From contig CAWDKW010000015.1 of NCBI GenBank assembly GCA_963803065.1, positions 62,001 to 126,000 on the forward strand: 64,000 nucleotides of DNA, given 5' to 3'. Numbering within the stretch: position 1 is the first letter of the stretch; every line of letters begins with the position of its first letter. The notes under the pieces were generated by a model, which searched no databases, was not told where the DNA came from, and saw only the letters and a list, made by a program, of their open reading frames with translations. Of this stretch, positions 8,263-16,060 are shown piece after piece. The position numbers were made by a program, and so were the translations under genes. The stretch is from DASXMT01 sp963803065. Lineage in GTDB: Bacteria; Actinomycetota; Acidimicrobiia; Acidimicrobiales; RAAP-2.

Positions 8263-9048
8263 GTGACCGAGTCGAGCACTCCAGCGAGGGGGACGGGATC
8301 CTCGAAGGCCCCACCGGAGGCCGTCGCGGACGCGAGAGGGGGTCCGGCTCAAGCCCCGGGTGCGGGTTCGGCTGCGGGTTCGGATGCGGCTGCGGGTTCG
8401 CAGGGCCGGCCCCGGCGCGTCCGGCGGCCCGTCCCCGAGCGGGCCGGGACGGAGACGCCCAGCACGTCCGAGCGGATCCTCGACGCCGCTCTGACCTCCT
8501 TCGGCGAGCGCGGCTACGAGCCCACATCACTAGACGCCCTGGCTGCGGGGCTCGAGGTGCGCAAGCAGACCATCCTCTACTGGTACCCGTCCAAAGAGGC
8601 GCTGCTCGACGCCGTGATCGACCGGAGCGCGGCCGAACTGTCGGAGGCCCTCGAGGCCTCGCTGGCCACCGCCGGCACCGGTTGGGCGAGGGTCGAGGCC
8701 GTGGTCCGCTCGGTCTTCCGCCTGGGGGTCCGGCGCCCGGAGCTCCTGGGACTGGCCCGCGAGATGGGTCGCCTGGGAGCTCCGGCGGCGACCAGGTTCA
8801 TCGGCGCGCTAGAGCCGTTGGTGGAGCGAGCAGCGAACTTCCTCCGGTCGGAGATGGATGCCGGCCACATGCGGCGCCATGAGCCCCGCCTGTTGCTGTT
8901 GGCCATCTATTCGTCGGTTACCGGGATGATCACCGAGGTCGACGTGCTCCGGGCCATGGGCGAGGAGCCGACGGCCCGATCCCTCGTCAAGCGGCGGGCC
9001 GAGATCCTGGAGTTCCTCCGGTCCGCCCTGGTGACAGACTCGGCCTGA
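8263..9048 (+). CDS. TetR/AcrR family transcriptional regulator
   Basis: A 261-residue regulator. An unusual N-terminal extension of about 65 residues, rich in Ala, Gly, Ser and Pro, precedes the TetR helix-turn-helix (ERILDAALTSFGERGYEPTSLDALAAGLEVRKQTILYWYPSKEALL in the usual layout). The rest is a ligand-binding domain with no recognisable ligand signature. An internal start near the HTH is possible, which would remove the extension. It is divergent from the reductase operon and very close to a palindrome, so it is the likely local regulator, perhaps responding to an acyl-CoA or lipid. A weak hairpin (CTGACC, GGTCAG) at 9045-9062 overlaps its stop. Confidence 0.88.
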   Translation: MTESSTPARGTGSSKAPPEAVADARGGPAQAPGAGSAAGSDAAAGSQGRPRRVRRPVPERAGTETPSTSERILDAALTSFGERGYEPTSLDALAAGLEVRKQTILYWYPSKEALLDAVIDRSAAELSEALEASLATAGTGWARVEAVVRSVFRLGVRRPELLGLAREMGRLGAPAATRFIGALEPLVERAANFLRSEMDAGHMRRHEPRLLLLAIYSSVTGMITEVDVLRAMGEEPTARSLVKRRAEILEFLRSALVTDSA

Positions 9049-9106
9049 CCGGGGGCGGTCAGTGAACCCCAGATGCCCGGCTGCCGGCTACCCGCCTGCC
9101 CGCGGA

Positions 9107-10258
9107 TCAGTCCTTCTTGGTCGGGCTCTTGCGGGACCGGCGGGCCGGGGGAGCCGGCTTGGGCTTGGGCGGCGGGCGCGGAGGCGTGTACCGCTTGTTG
9201 GCCTCAGGGCGCTTGGGACCGGTATTCGTTGCCGCCTTCGTCTTTCGTGAGCCCGATCCTCGACCGCCGGCGGTTCTGGTGGTGGCCGAGCGCGACTGGG
9301 TCCTGCCTTCGGCCCGAGCAGTAGCGGCTGCCTCGCGTTGCAGCTTGTACGAGCGGTACAGGAGCCAAAAGGCAAGCGCCCAGAAGGGTATGGCCAGGAC
9401 GAAAGTCGAACCCGAGAAGCCGGCCCCGGTGAACAGGGCGACGAACCCGACGGGCGCCCGCCGACCGAGGAGTGTCGCCCCGGCTAACAGCGCCCCGGCG
9501 GCCAGCCCGACGACGAGCACCGTCTGGGGGGTCAGCTGGTTCTTGGCAAGGCGGAAGTGAGGGTTGCTGGTCTCGGTGACGTAGACGATGAGGCCGAAGA
9601 CGGCAGCCAAGACGGCGCCACCGAAGGAGAAGAGCCTCTCCCGATCGTTCAGTCGGTCGATGGACCACTTGACGGCAATGTCGGACTTGGGAGCGTCGGT
9701 ACCGGATTGCTTGGCCGAGGCCTTGTTCGGGCTCGGCTTTCTGGTTGGGCCGGTCGGCTTGGCCGGGCTCGGCCGTTTGCTCGCACCGGATGTCTTAGTT
9801 GGGCTCGGCTGCTGCAGCCTGGCCCGGACCCGATCGAAGCGACTCGGCTCCTTGTGAGTCTGCTCCTCGGAGGGCTCCTCCTCCCCCTCCTCCTCGTACT
9901 CCTCGTACTCGTCGTCCTCGTACTCGTACTCTTCCTCCTCGTCGGGCTCGTCGTCCTCGTACTCGTCGCCGTCGTAGGCCTCCTCTTCGTAGGGCTCGTC
10001 GTCCTCGAACTCTTCGCCCTCCGCGGATACCTCGTCCTGGTCGAGCTCCTCTTCCTCGTATTCCTCGCCCTCGTCGAGATCGTCGCCTTCGAACTCCTCG
10101 CCTTCGTACGACTCCTCTTCCTCTTCCTCGTACTCGTCGCCTTCGTACGACTCCTCGCCCTCGTCGTACACCTCGCCCCCGTCGAGATTTGCACTCTCGT
10201 CGTGGTCGGCCTCGTACCTCTCGTTCGGATTGGAGCCCGATTTCCTGTCCTTGCGCAT
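9107..10258 (-). CDS. Hypothetical membrane protein with long acidic N-terminal tract
   Basis: A 383-residue protein of unknown function. Residues about 15-145 are extremely rich in Glu, Asp and Tyr (repeats of the EGEEYEEE type). A Ser/Pro/Lys-rich linker follows. The centre holds three to four hydrophobic helices (AVLAAVFGLIVYV, TVLVVGLAAGALLAGATLL, VALFTGAGFSGSTFVLAIPFWALAFWLLY, shown only in part). The C-terminus is strongly basic (Lys, Arg, Pro). The ATG at 10258 was preferred because the next start upstream would run into the divergent amidase gene. The acidic-membrane-basic layout is the only clue to its role. Confidence 0.7.
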   Translation of the reverse strand: MRKDRKSGSNPNERYEADHDESANLDGGEVYDEGEESYEGDEYEEEEEESYEGEEFEGDDLDEGEEYEEEELDQDEVSAEGEEFEDDEPYEEEAYDGDEYEDDEPDEEEEYEYEDDEYEEYEEEGEEEPSEEQTHKEPSRFDRVRARLQQPSPTKTSGASKRPSPAKPTGPTRKPSPNKASAKQSGTDAPKSDIAVKWSIDRLNDRERLFSFGGAVLAAVFGLIVYVTETSNPHFRLAKNQLTPQTVLVVGLAAGALLAGATLLGRRAPVGFVALFTGAGFSGSTFVLAIPFWALAFWLLYRSYKLQREAAATARAEGRTQSRSATTRTAGGRGSGSRKTKAATNTGPKRPEANKRYTPPRPPPKPKPAPPARRSRKSPTKKD

Positions 10259-10346
10259 CGGTTTCAGGCTACCGGGCCGGAGAACGGCCATCCGCCGATG
10301 TCGCTGACGGTTGTCGCGCCTGGTGACCGGCGATACGGTCGCAAAC

Positions 10347-11750
10347 ATGGACTTCAGAACCGAGTCGGTATCGTCGTTGGCTGATCAGGTCCGCAAAGGG
10401 GCGCTGTCCGCCCGGGACCTGGTGGGGCACGCTCTTTCTCGGATCGAGGCGGACAACCCTCGCCTCAACGCATTCGTCGCCGTAGATGGAGAGCGTGCCA
10501 TGCACGCTGCGGCATCGATCGACGAGGAGGTCGCCTCCGGCGCCGACCCCGGACCACTGGCCGGGATCCCGATCGGGGTGAAGGACCTCGAGGACGCATC
10601 GGGGTTCGTGACCACCCAGGGCTCAGCGCTGTTCGCTGACGGTCAGCCGGCGCACACCGACTCGCCCCTGGTCGCCCGCCTCGTCGCCGCTGGCTGTGTC
10701 GTGGTGGGCAAGACCAATACACCCGAACTGGGCTGGAAGGCCGACACCGACAACGCATTGTTCGGTCCCACGCTCAACCCGTGGAGCCTGGAGCACAGCC
10801 CCGGGGGGTCCTCAGGGGGGAGCGCGGCGGCGATTGCGGCCGGCATGGTGCCGCTGGCCACCGGGTCCGACGGTGGAGGATCGATCCGGATCCCTGCCGC
10901 CTGCTGCGGCCTGTCGGGGGTAAAGGCGTCGTTCGGCCGGGTACCAATGGGAGGCCCCCATGCCCCCGCCTGGCCGAACCTCTCGACCCGAGGGCCGATG
11001 GCTCGCCGCATGGTCGACGTGGTCACCGCGCTCGAAGTGGCTGTCGGTCCCGATCCGAGCGATATGAATTCCCTGCCCCGTGCAGAGGCGTCGTGGACGG
11101 CGGCCATCCATGAGCCGCAACTGCCGTCTCGGGTGGCATGGTCGCCCAACCTCGGATATGGCGAGGTCGACGCGCAAGTGCTGGCCGTCTGTGAGCGTGC
11201 GGTCGGGATGCTGGCATCGATGGGTACCGAGGTGGTGGAGGTCGACACTGTCTTCGACGCCGATCCGATCGACGATTGGCTCACACTGACCGGAACCTAC
11301 AACCTCCGGACACTCGAATCGCTCCGGGCGACGGCCGAGTGGGATCGTGTCGATCCCTTTTTGAGGTTGCTCATCGACGGAGCGGAATCGCTGAAGGCCT
11401 TGGACATCGTCCGTGCCGAGGACCACTGTCACCATCTCAACCTTCGGCTCGTCGACTTGTTCCACGATGTGCGCCTCTTGATCACCCCGACCACCGCAGG
11501 CGCAGCACCTTTGCGGTCCTTGGACGGCATGAGCATGGTCAACGGCACGCCAACGCTGAATTGGGTGCAGTTCACGTACCCGTTCAACATGACCCGCTCT
11601 CCGGCTGCCTCGATCTGTGCCGGACTCACCCACGAGGGGCTGCCGGTCGGCTTGCAGTTGGTCGGGCCACAGCATGGCGACCTCGTCGTCCTGCGCTCGG
11701 CTGCGGCATTGGAGGAGGCGATCGGGTTCGAGCAGCTGGCTCCCTGTTGA
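10347..11750 (+). CDS. Amidase signature family hydrolase
   Basis: An amidase-signature enzyme of 467 residues, acting on a carboxamide by a Ser-cisSer-Lys triad. Lys79 lies in PIGVKD, the cis-Ser in GGSSGG (155-156) and the nucleophile Ser179 in DGGGSIRIPA. All are intact. The start is the ATG at 10347. GatA would normally sit with gatC and gatB and be slightly longer, and neither is nearby, so a stand-alone amidase of unknown substrate is more likely. tRNA-Val follows 138 bp downstream. Confidence 0.88.
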   Translation: MDFRTESVSSLADQVRKGALSARDLVGHALSRIEADNPRLNAFVAVDGERAMHAAASIDEEVASGADPGPLAGIPIGVKDLEDASGFVTTQGSALFADGQPAHTDSPLVARLVAAGCVVVGKTNTPELGWKADTDNALFGPTLNPWSLEHSPGGSSGGSAAAIAAGMVPLATGSDGGGSIRIPAACCGLSGVKASFGRVPMGGPHAPAWPNLSTRGPMARRMVDVVTALEVAVGPDPSDMNSLPRAEASWTAAIHEPQLPSRVAWSPNLGYGEVDAQVLAVCERAVGMLASMGTEVVEVDTVFDADPIDDWLTLTGTYNLRTLESLRATAEWDRVDPFLRLLIDGAESLKALDIVRAEDHCHHLNLRLVDLFHDVRLLITPTTAGAAPLRSLDGMSMVNGTPTLNWVQFTYPFNMTRSPAASICAGLTHEGLPVGLQLVGPQHGDLVVLRSAAALEEAIGFEQLAPC

Positions 11751-11888
11751 CGAAGCGAAAGGTGTCCAGCAGCGGTGGGCCCGGCGATCTCTCGTCGCCG
11801 AGCTGGTGACCAAGTCGACGAACCCCGGTCCGTCGTCGGGCTACCATGACCCTCTGCGTCTGGATGGCCCGCGGCCACCTGATGGCAC

Positions 11889-11965
11889 GGGCGTTTAGCT
11901 CAGTTGGTTAGAGCGCAGCCTTCACACGGCTGAGGTCGGAGGTTCGAGTCCTCTAGCGCCCACCA
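11889..11965 (+). tRNA. tRNA-Val (CAC)
   Basis: Cloverleaf of 74 nt plus encoded CCA. The acceptor GGGCGTT pairs with AGCGCCC, the D arm contains AGCTCAGTTGGTTAGAGC, and the T arm carries GGTTCGAGTCC. The anticodon stem CAGCC/GGCTG encloses TTCACAC, giving anticodon CAC (Val, GTG codons). Its 3' half served as the attachment site for the element that follows. Confidence 0.95.
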
Positions 11966-11966
11966 C
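11921..11966 (+). repeat. attL-like 46-bp repeat (3' half of tRNA-Val)
   Basis: From the anticodon loop to just past CCA, this 46-bp segment recurs at 15374-15419 with 44 of 46 positions identical. It retains the intact tRNA, as expected for the tRNA side of an integrated element. Confidence 0.8.
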
Positions 11967-12025
11967 AATTTTGGACAGAGAAATCTGTGAAATTTCGGCG
12001 ACGACGGAGAAGTGAGGGGGGTCTT

Positions 12026-12646
12026 CTACGTTTCGCTGACCTTGCGTCCGGCCGAAAGTCTGGACCGGGAGTCAAGCTCGGCCGCGCGCACCTGGAGGTC
12101 ACTCAAGGCCGCTACGGCATGGAGCGGGAACGGTTCGTCATCGTCCGACTCCATCCAGCGCTCAACGGCGACCGAGAAGGCGAGCATCCCCACTTCCGCG
12201 CCCAGCCGGGCGGTCAGCTCATCTACGCCCCGTTCGCGCAGGGCGGCGTTGATCGACCTGGCGATCCGTGCGTGCTTGAGCAGTCCCCGCTCCTGCAGTT
12301 CGCTGTTCGCCGCGACCACCAGCACGCGCTGGGCGGCCTTGACCCGCTGTTGCGGGGTCATCGCGAACTCTGCGGCCTCGAACGTCGCCTGCAGGCACTC
12401 GGTGACCGTCGCATCCGGGGCGGCAGCCCTGATGGCGTCGGCGAACAGCCCGGCCAGCACGTCTTCACCGCCGAACAACACCTCCCGCTTCTCGGCAAAG
12501 TGCCGGAAGAACGTTGCGCGGTTCAAACCGGCGCGCTCCGCGATCTGCGCGACGGTCGTTTCCTCGTACCCGTTCTCCACGAACAGGTCCAGCGCGGCGG
12601 TCTCCAGGCGCTTACGCGCGTCGGGTGCCCATCGGCTCACCGTCAC
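12026..12646 (-). CDS. TetR/AcrR family transcriptional regulator (element cargo)
   Basis: A 206-residue TetR-type repressor with a clear N-terminal helix-turn-helix (LFVENGYEETTVAQIAERAG then NRATFFRHF). The start is GTG at 12646; a second GTG two codons in is equally possible. It is divergent from an SDR gene 142 bp away. The intervening DNA has two identical inverted repeats, so it very probably represses the SDR gene and itself. Ligand unknown. Confidence 0.88.
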   Translation of the reverse strand: MTVSRWAPDARKRLETAALDLFVENGYEETTVAQIAERAGLNRATFFRHFAEKREVLFGGEDVLAGLFADAIRAAAPDATVTECLQATFEAAEFAMTPQQRVKAAQRVLVVAANSELQERGLLKHARIARSINAALRERGVDELTARLGAEVGMLAFSVAVERWMESDDDEPFPLHAVAALSDLQVRAAELDSRSRLSAGRKVSET

Positions 12647-12670
12647 AGCATAATCGCCACCTGGAAAGTG

Positions 12671-12720
12671 ATGCGACTAGATCGCATAGTCGTGTTAGAG
12701 TTGATGCGACCGGATCGCAT
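12671..12720. promoter_or_regulatory. Two TetR operator-like inverted repeats
   Basis: ATGCGA-N5-TCGCAT occurs at 12671-12687 and at 12704-12720, 33 bp apart centre to centre (about three helical turns, same DNA face). They lie between the divergent TetR and SDR genes. Two identical half-site pairs in this position strongly suggest the operator of the adjacent regulator. Confidence 0.75.
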
Positions 12721-12788
12721 AGAAATTCCGGTGGCGGCGTGTGCGCCGCGCATCGTCATCACCTGACGCACGACCAAGGAGGCCTTTC

Positions 12789-13670
12789 ATGCGCATCTTC
12801 GTCACCGGCGCCTCCGGGTGGATCGGCTCGGCCGTCGTACCCGAGCTCATCAGTGCCGGCCACCAGGTCCTCGGGCTGGCACGCTCGAACCCCTCCGCTA
12901 AAGCAGTCGCCGACATGGGCGCCGAGGTGCTGCGCGGCGACCTGAACGAACGAGATGTGCTGCGCGCCGGTGCCCTCGACAGCGACGGCATCATCCACCT
13001 GGCCTTCGTCGTGCCCAGCGTGAGCGAGGCGGCGACTCGGACCGATGCCAAGGTCATCGAGACGTTTGCCTCCAGCCTCGCCGGCTCCGGCAAGCCCCTG
13101 GTGATCTCGGGCGGAACGCTCGTCACGCCCGGACGACCCGCGACCGAACGCGACGAACTCGTCGCTGTCGGGTCCATCGCAGCCCGCATCACCAACATGC
13201 AGGCTGCACTCGCAGCCGCAGGCAGGGGTGTCCGCTCCTGCCTGGTCATGCTGCCCCGCTCGGTGCACGGCCAGGGAGAACGTCACGGCTTCGTCCCCCA
13301 GCTCATCGCCGCGGCCCGGGCGAAGGGTGTCTCCGGCTACAGCGGCGATGGGACCAGCCGCTGGCCCGCCGTTCATGTGAAGGACGCCGCGAGCCTGTAC
13401 CGGCTAGCCATCGACCAGGCTCCCGCCGGCGCAGTACTCAACGCCGTCGGTGATGAAGGCGTACCCGTCCGCGAGATCGCCGAGGCCATCGGTCGGCACC
13501 TGAACCTGCCCGCCCGGTCCCTGCCCGCTGAAGAATTCGGCGGCATGCTTGCGCACATCCTCAGCACCGACATGCCCGCTTCTAGCACCATCACCCAGGA
13601 ACTCCTGGGCTGGAAGCCCACCCACCCCGGCCTCATCGAGGACATCGAACAGGGCCACTACTTCGTCTGA
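12789..13670 (+). CDS. NAD-dependent epimerase/SDR family oxidoreductase
   Basis: An extended/atypical SDR of 293 residues starting MRIFVTGASGWIGSAVV, with the NAD(P) motif TGASGWIG at 6-13. The middle and C-terminal parts (PAVHVKDAASLYRLA, GWKPTHPGLIEDIEQGHYF) resemble the NAD-dependent epimerase/dehydratase group that often sits beside TetR regulators. The ATG at 12789 has a strong AAGGAGG Shine-Dalgarno six bases upstream. The classical Tyr-xxx-Lys pair is not obvious. Likely controlled by the divergent TetR. Substrate unknown. Confidence 0.83.
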   Translation: MRIFVTGASGWIGSAVVPELISAGHQVLGLARSNPSAKAVADMGAEVLRGDLNERDVLRAGALDSDGIIHLAFVVPSVSEAATRTDAKVIETFASSLAGSGKPLVISGGTLVTPGRPATERDELVAVGSIAARITNMQAALAAAGRGVRSCLVMLPRSVHGQGERHGFVPQLIAAARAKGVSGYSGDGTSRWPAVHVKDAASLYRLAIDQAPAGAVLNAVGDEGVPVREIAEAIGRHLNLPARSLPAEEFGGMLAHILSTDMPASSTITQELLGWKPTHPGLIEDIEQGHYFV

Positions 13671-13802
13671 CCAGTGTCCATGGACGCCACTCTCTGGACC
13701 ACTCGAGGGAGGAACCTCGTCATCCAAGAGCGGTGACCGGGCCTGCGATCCTTGGCGCGCGGTTCGTATTGTTGGAACCAGGGACCGCCAAGAAGTCCCT
13801 GC

Positions 13803-14105
13803 TCAGAGGGTTGCGTGTCGGCGTCGTCTGATCTGAGTCCCGTCGGCGTGCGCGGTCGAATCTGGTAATTCCGTGTCGCTCGGTCCGTTTTCTGGGAGGC
13901 AGTCCGCTGTTCGAGCCTCTTGGGCAAGATCGTCGAGGGCATCGTTCAGCCGCTGTTCCGAGCCGGGCAGGAGGTGTCCATAGCGGTCGAGGGTGAAACT
14001 CACCGACGAGTGGCCGGCACGAGCGGCGACCTCCTTCGGATTCGGCGATGCACAGTGCCACTGCGGTATGGCGGAGGTCGTGTGGCCGGAGGTGTACCAA
14101 TCCGG
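13803..14105 (-). pseudogene. Tyrosine recombinase (phage integrase) C-terminal remnant, frameshifted
   Basis: The catalytic end of a tyrosine recombinase survives in two frames. HDLRHTAVALCIAE (Arg of box II) lies near 14040-14095. After a frameshift near 14040 it continues as NPKEVAARAGHSSVSFTLDRYGHLLPG, which holds the His of GHSS and the nucleophilic Tyr of LDRYGHLL. The N-terminal core-binding part is absent. The tail runs to a stop at 13803. It is the mobility gene of the tRNA-Val element and must be inactive as read. Confidence 0.8.
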
Positions 14106-14118
14106 CCGAGGCTGACCC

Positions 14119-14804
14119 TCAGAGCCCCAGTCCGGTGTCATGCCCTTGATCTCGGCCGACGCCCCGGTCTCGTCCCCGAGATCGTGCCAGCTCGAGCGTC
14201 CGTTCTCGCCAGACTTGAACCGCTGAACCAAGCTGTGCGAACTGGTCGTCGTCGATCTCGAACTCCTGTCTTCCAAGACGATCGAACCGAGAAAGCATCC
14301 CCGCGAACATGGTTGGGGTAAATCCTGGATCCTTGTCGGCCGCAAGCGCGCAGAGGTTCTCGATGCCATATCGACCTTCCACAGCCGACAGATCGATGAA
14401 GTCGCGTCCCTCGGCTCGGCCGAAGATGGCGAGCACCTTGTCGACGGCGAGCTCTTCACCCGCGAGAGGGGAACGAGGGGACCCGGCTCTGCGGGAAAGA
14501 GACGGGCGTCGGCGGCAAGGTTGACGGCGGCTTCATTGCCGTGTTCCTCTACCACCAAACGTGCGAATCCTGGGTTGACCTGGATGCCACGGACAACCAC
14601 CCCTGCATCTCGGAGGACCCGTTCCACGGCCGGGACCAGCTTGTCGACGCTGGCTGGTGTCGGCCCGAAGAAGTCAAGATCGCGGGTCTGCCGATCCACG
14701 TCGCCCCTTGAGATGAGTGCTGCCCCACCAGCAAGGGCAAACTCCTTTGCCTCATCGAGATCAGCGATGATCTCGGCGACCCGTTCTTGGAACGGGCTCA
14801 ACAT
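14119..14804 (-). pseudogene. AbiEii/AbiGii-type nucleotidyltransferase toxin, frameshifted
   Basis: The first part, from ATG 14804, reads as the nucleotidyltransferase fold of type IV toxins (EFALAGGAALISRG, then RDLDFFGPTP, with the DxD-type acidic residues). At about 14460 the frame moves, and the C-terminal half continues as GEELAVDKVLAIFGRAEGRDFIDLSAV (seen here in part), ending at 14119. Loss of one base after the codons for PLS explains the shift. The downstream end abuts the integrase remnant and the last residues look foreign, so it may also be truncated. A sequencing error is possible for the single-base shift. Confidence 0.75.
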
Positions 14805-15139
14805 GCAAGCTCGATGCCCCTATGGCGTTCGAACCACGTTGCCCAGGCTCGCCGTACCGGGGGTGGCAGTACCAGGTCGTCCCAGAGTTCGAGGAGCTGG
14901 TCGACTCTCACGTAGTGGCGGACGTCTTCCTCATTCCCTTCCCGAAGGACCTGTTCGTAAACACGTGCCCGCTCGGCCCGTTGAGCCAGATCGTAAGTGA
15001 GCGGAGGACCGCTCCACCGGACATGGAGCGGCAGCTCGATGCGACCAGCCGCCTTGATCGTCCTCGGGTCGTCAACATCATCCGGCACAGCGACCGGACG
15101 TGCTGCGGGGCCAAGCCTGAGACTGCGAGTCCGAGCCAT
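14798..15139 (-). CDS. Probable partner (antitoxin-like) of the AbiEii-type toxin
   Basis: A 113-residue protein, MARTRSLRLGPAARPVAVP at the N-terminus, with no catalytic motif that I recognise. It ends 7 bp inside the start of the nucleotidyltransferase gene, the arrangement typical of small genes upstream of AbiEii toxins in actinobacteria. It has the mixed charged/helical look of such partners and remains open, while the toxin is broken. The antitoxin role is inferred from position only. Confidence 0.6.
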   Translation of the reverse strand: MARTRSLRLGPAARPVAVPDDVDDPRTIKAAGRIELPLHVRWSGPPLTYDLAQRAERARVYEQVLREGNEEDVRHYVRVDQLLELWDDLVLPPPVRRAWATWFERHRGIELAC

Positions 15140-16060
15140 GGCAAGAATCCTATGGCCGCCTCCCGATGATGGCGTCGCTTCTAGGTAGTAAAGGTGCCTT
15201 TGCCGGCAGGGAGCCGAAGTTGCGGCAATGCCGTCGAGAGCCCTGGCGTACGCGATTCGTGCTCGCTTGAACGGAAAATGACGGTATTTGGCGGAAAGTA
15301 ACGGACAACGAAGATGGGCGGTGACCTGCACTTCCTGATGTTTGCCCAGATGGCGGAATTGGGCTCCAACGGATTCACACGGTTGAGGTCGGAGGTTCGA
15401 GTCCTCGAGCGCCCACCACGAAGTCCCTGGTCAGATTGGCATTTCTGGACCACCAAAGGTGGGACGGACCACAGAACTTCGCCCGTATTCGTCCCGCCGT
15501 AGTCCGCCGTAGCCGAGAATACCGACAGTCAACAGTGCAAAGAGGGGGACGTGGCAACCTCCCGGCCCATCCTCCCGTTGAGGTCACACTGCGAATGCCG
15601 CCGGGCGCCATTGGCGACGTCGGGATCAAGGTGAGCTGGAGGAGCACAAGGGGAGATCGGCCACCTGAGCCCGCTTGGCCGTGTTGTTGACTCGAGACCG
15701 AATTTCCCTTGAGCAACTCGAGCCTTTCGGCCACTTCCAAAGCGTCGAAACTTAGGCCGGTGGCCTCATGGGATAGACCCACTTCGGCCCCACCAGCTTT
15801 ATCGTCGACGTGCGCGTCGCACGAGTCAACGACGTGCCACGTTTGGCGGTTCCGGTACCGCCCCGCCACTCGACGGGCTCGGGGCAGTGCGTCGGCCGCA
15901 TCTGACTGGTACACCATGCGCCAGCACTGACCTGGCTCGACGCAAAACGCCTCGGCGTAGTGATCCTTCGACCGAGATTAGATCTGGGACGCGATAGACC
16001 TCCCGAGAACTAGGGATGTCGCGCCCCGCAGAGACCCAAGCCGAGTCAACGCACGTGCGC
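15140..16060. other. Gene-poor stretch containing the right attachment site
   Basis: No convincing gene on either strand. It holds the attR-like tRNA fragment at 15374-15419. Open frames here have the odd composition of shadow frames. The base composition is less GC-rich than the surroundings, which suits decayed foreign DNA at the element edge. Confidence 0.6.
15374..15419 (+). repeat. attR-like 46-bp repeat (tRNA-Val 3' fragment)
   Basis: A second copy of the tRNA-Val 3' half, from anticodon loop to CCA, with two mismatches to 11921-11966. The 5' half is missing, so it is not a functional tRNA. It marks the right end of the element. Confidence 0.78.

Larger units (their letters stand above)
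11921..15419. mobile_element. Small decayed integrative element in tRNA-Val
   Basis: About 3.5 kb between direct repeats of the tRNA-Val 3' half. It carries a TetR/SDR pair, an integrase C-terminal remnant and an AbiEii-like toxin with its partner; both the integrase and the toxin are frameshifted. Excision functions appear lost. The boundaries are inferred from the repeats and cargo type, not from comparison with an empty site. Confidence 0.72.

Noticed and set aside
9045..9062. Intrinsic terminator after the TetR gene
   Set aside because: The hairpin has only six pairs, overlaps the stop codon and lacks a T-run; too weak to call.
10347..11750. GatA subunit of tRNA amidotransferase
   Set aside because: No gatB or gatC nearby, and the family match is to the general amidase group.
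15374..15419. Second tRNA-Val gene
   Set aside because: Only the 3' half is present; the acceptor 5' strand and D arm are missing.
15375..15917. Minus-strand coding region of about 180 codons ending near the tRNA fragment
   Set aside because: Runs through the tRNA-derived repeat and has no family pattern or ribosome site; taken as chance.
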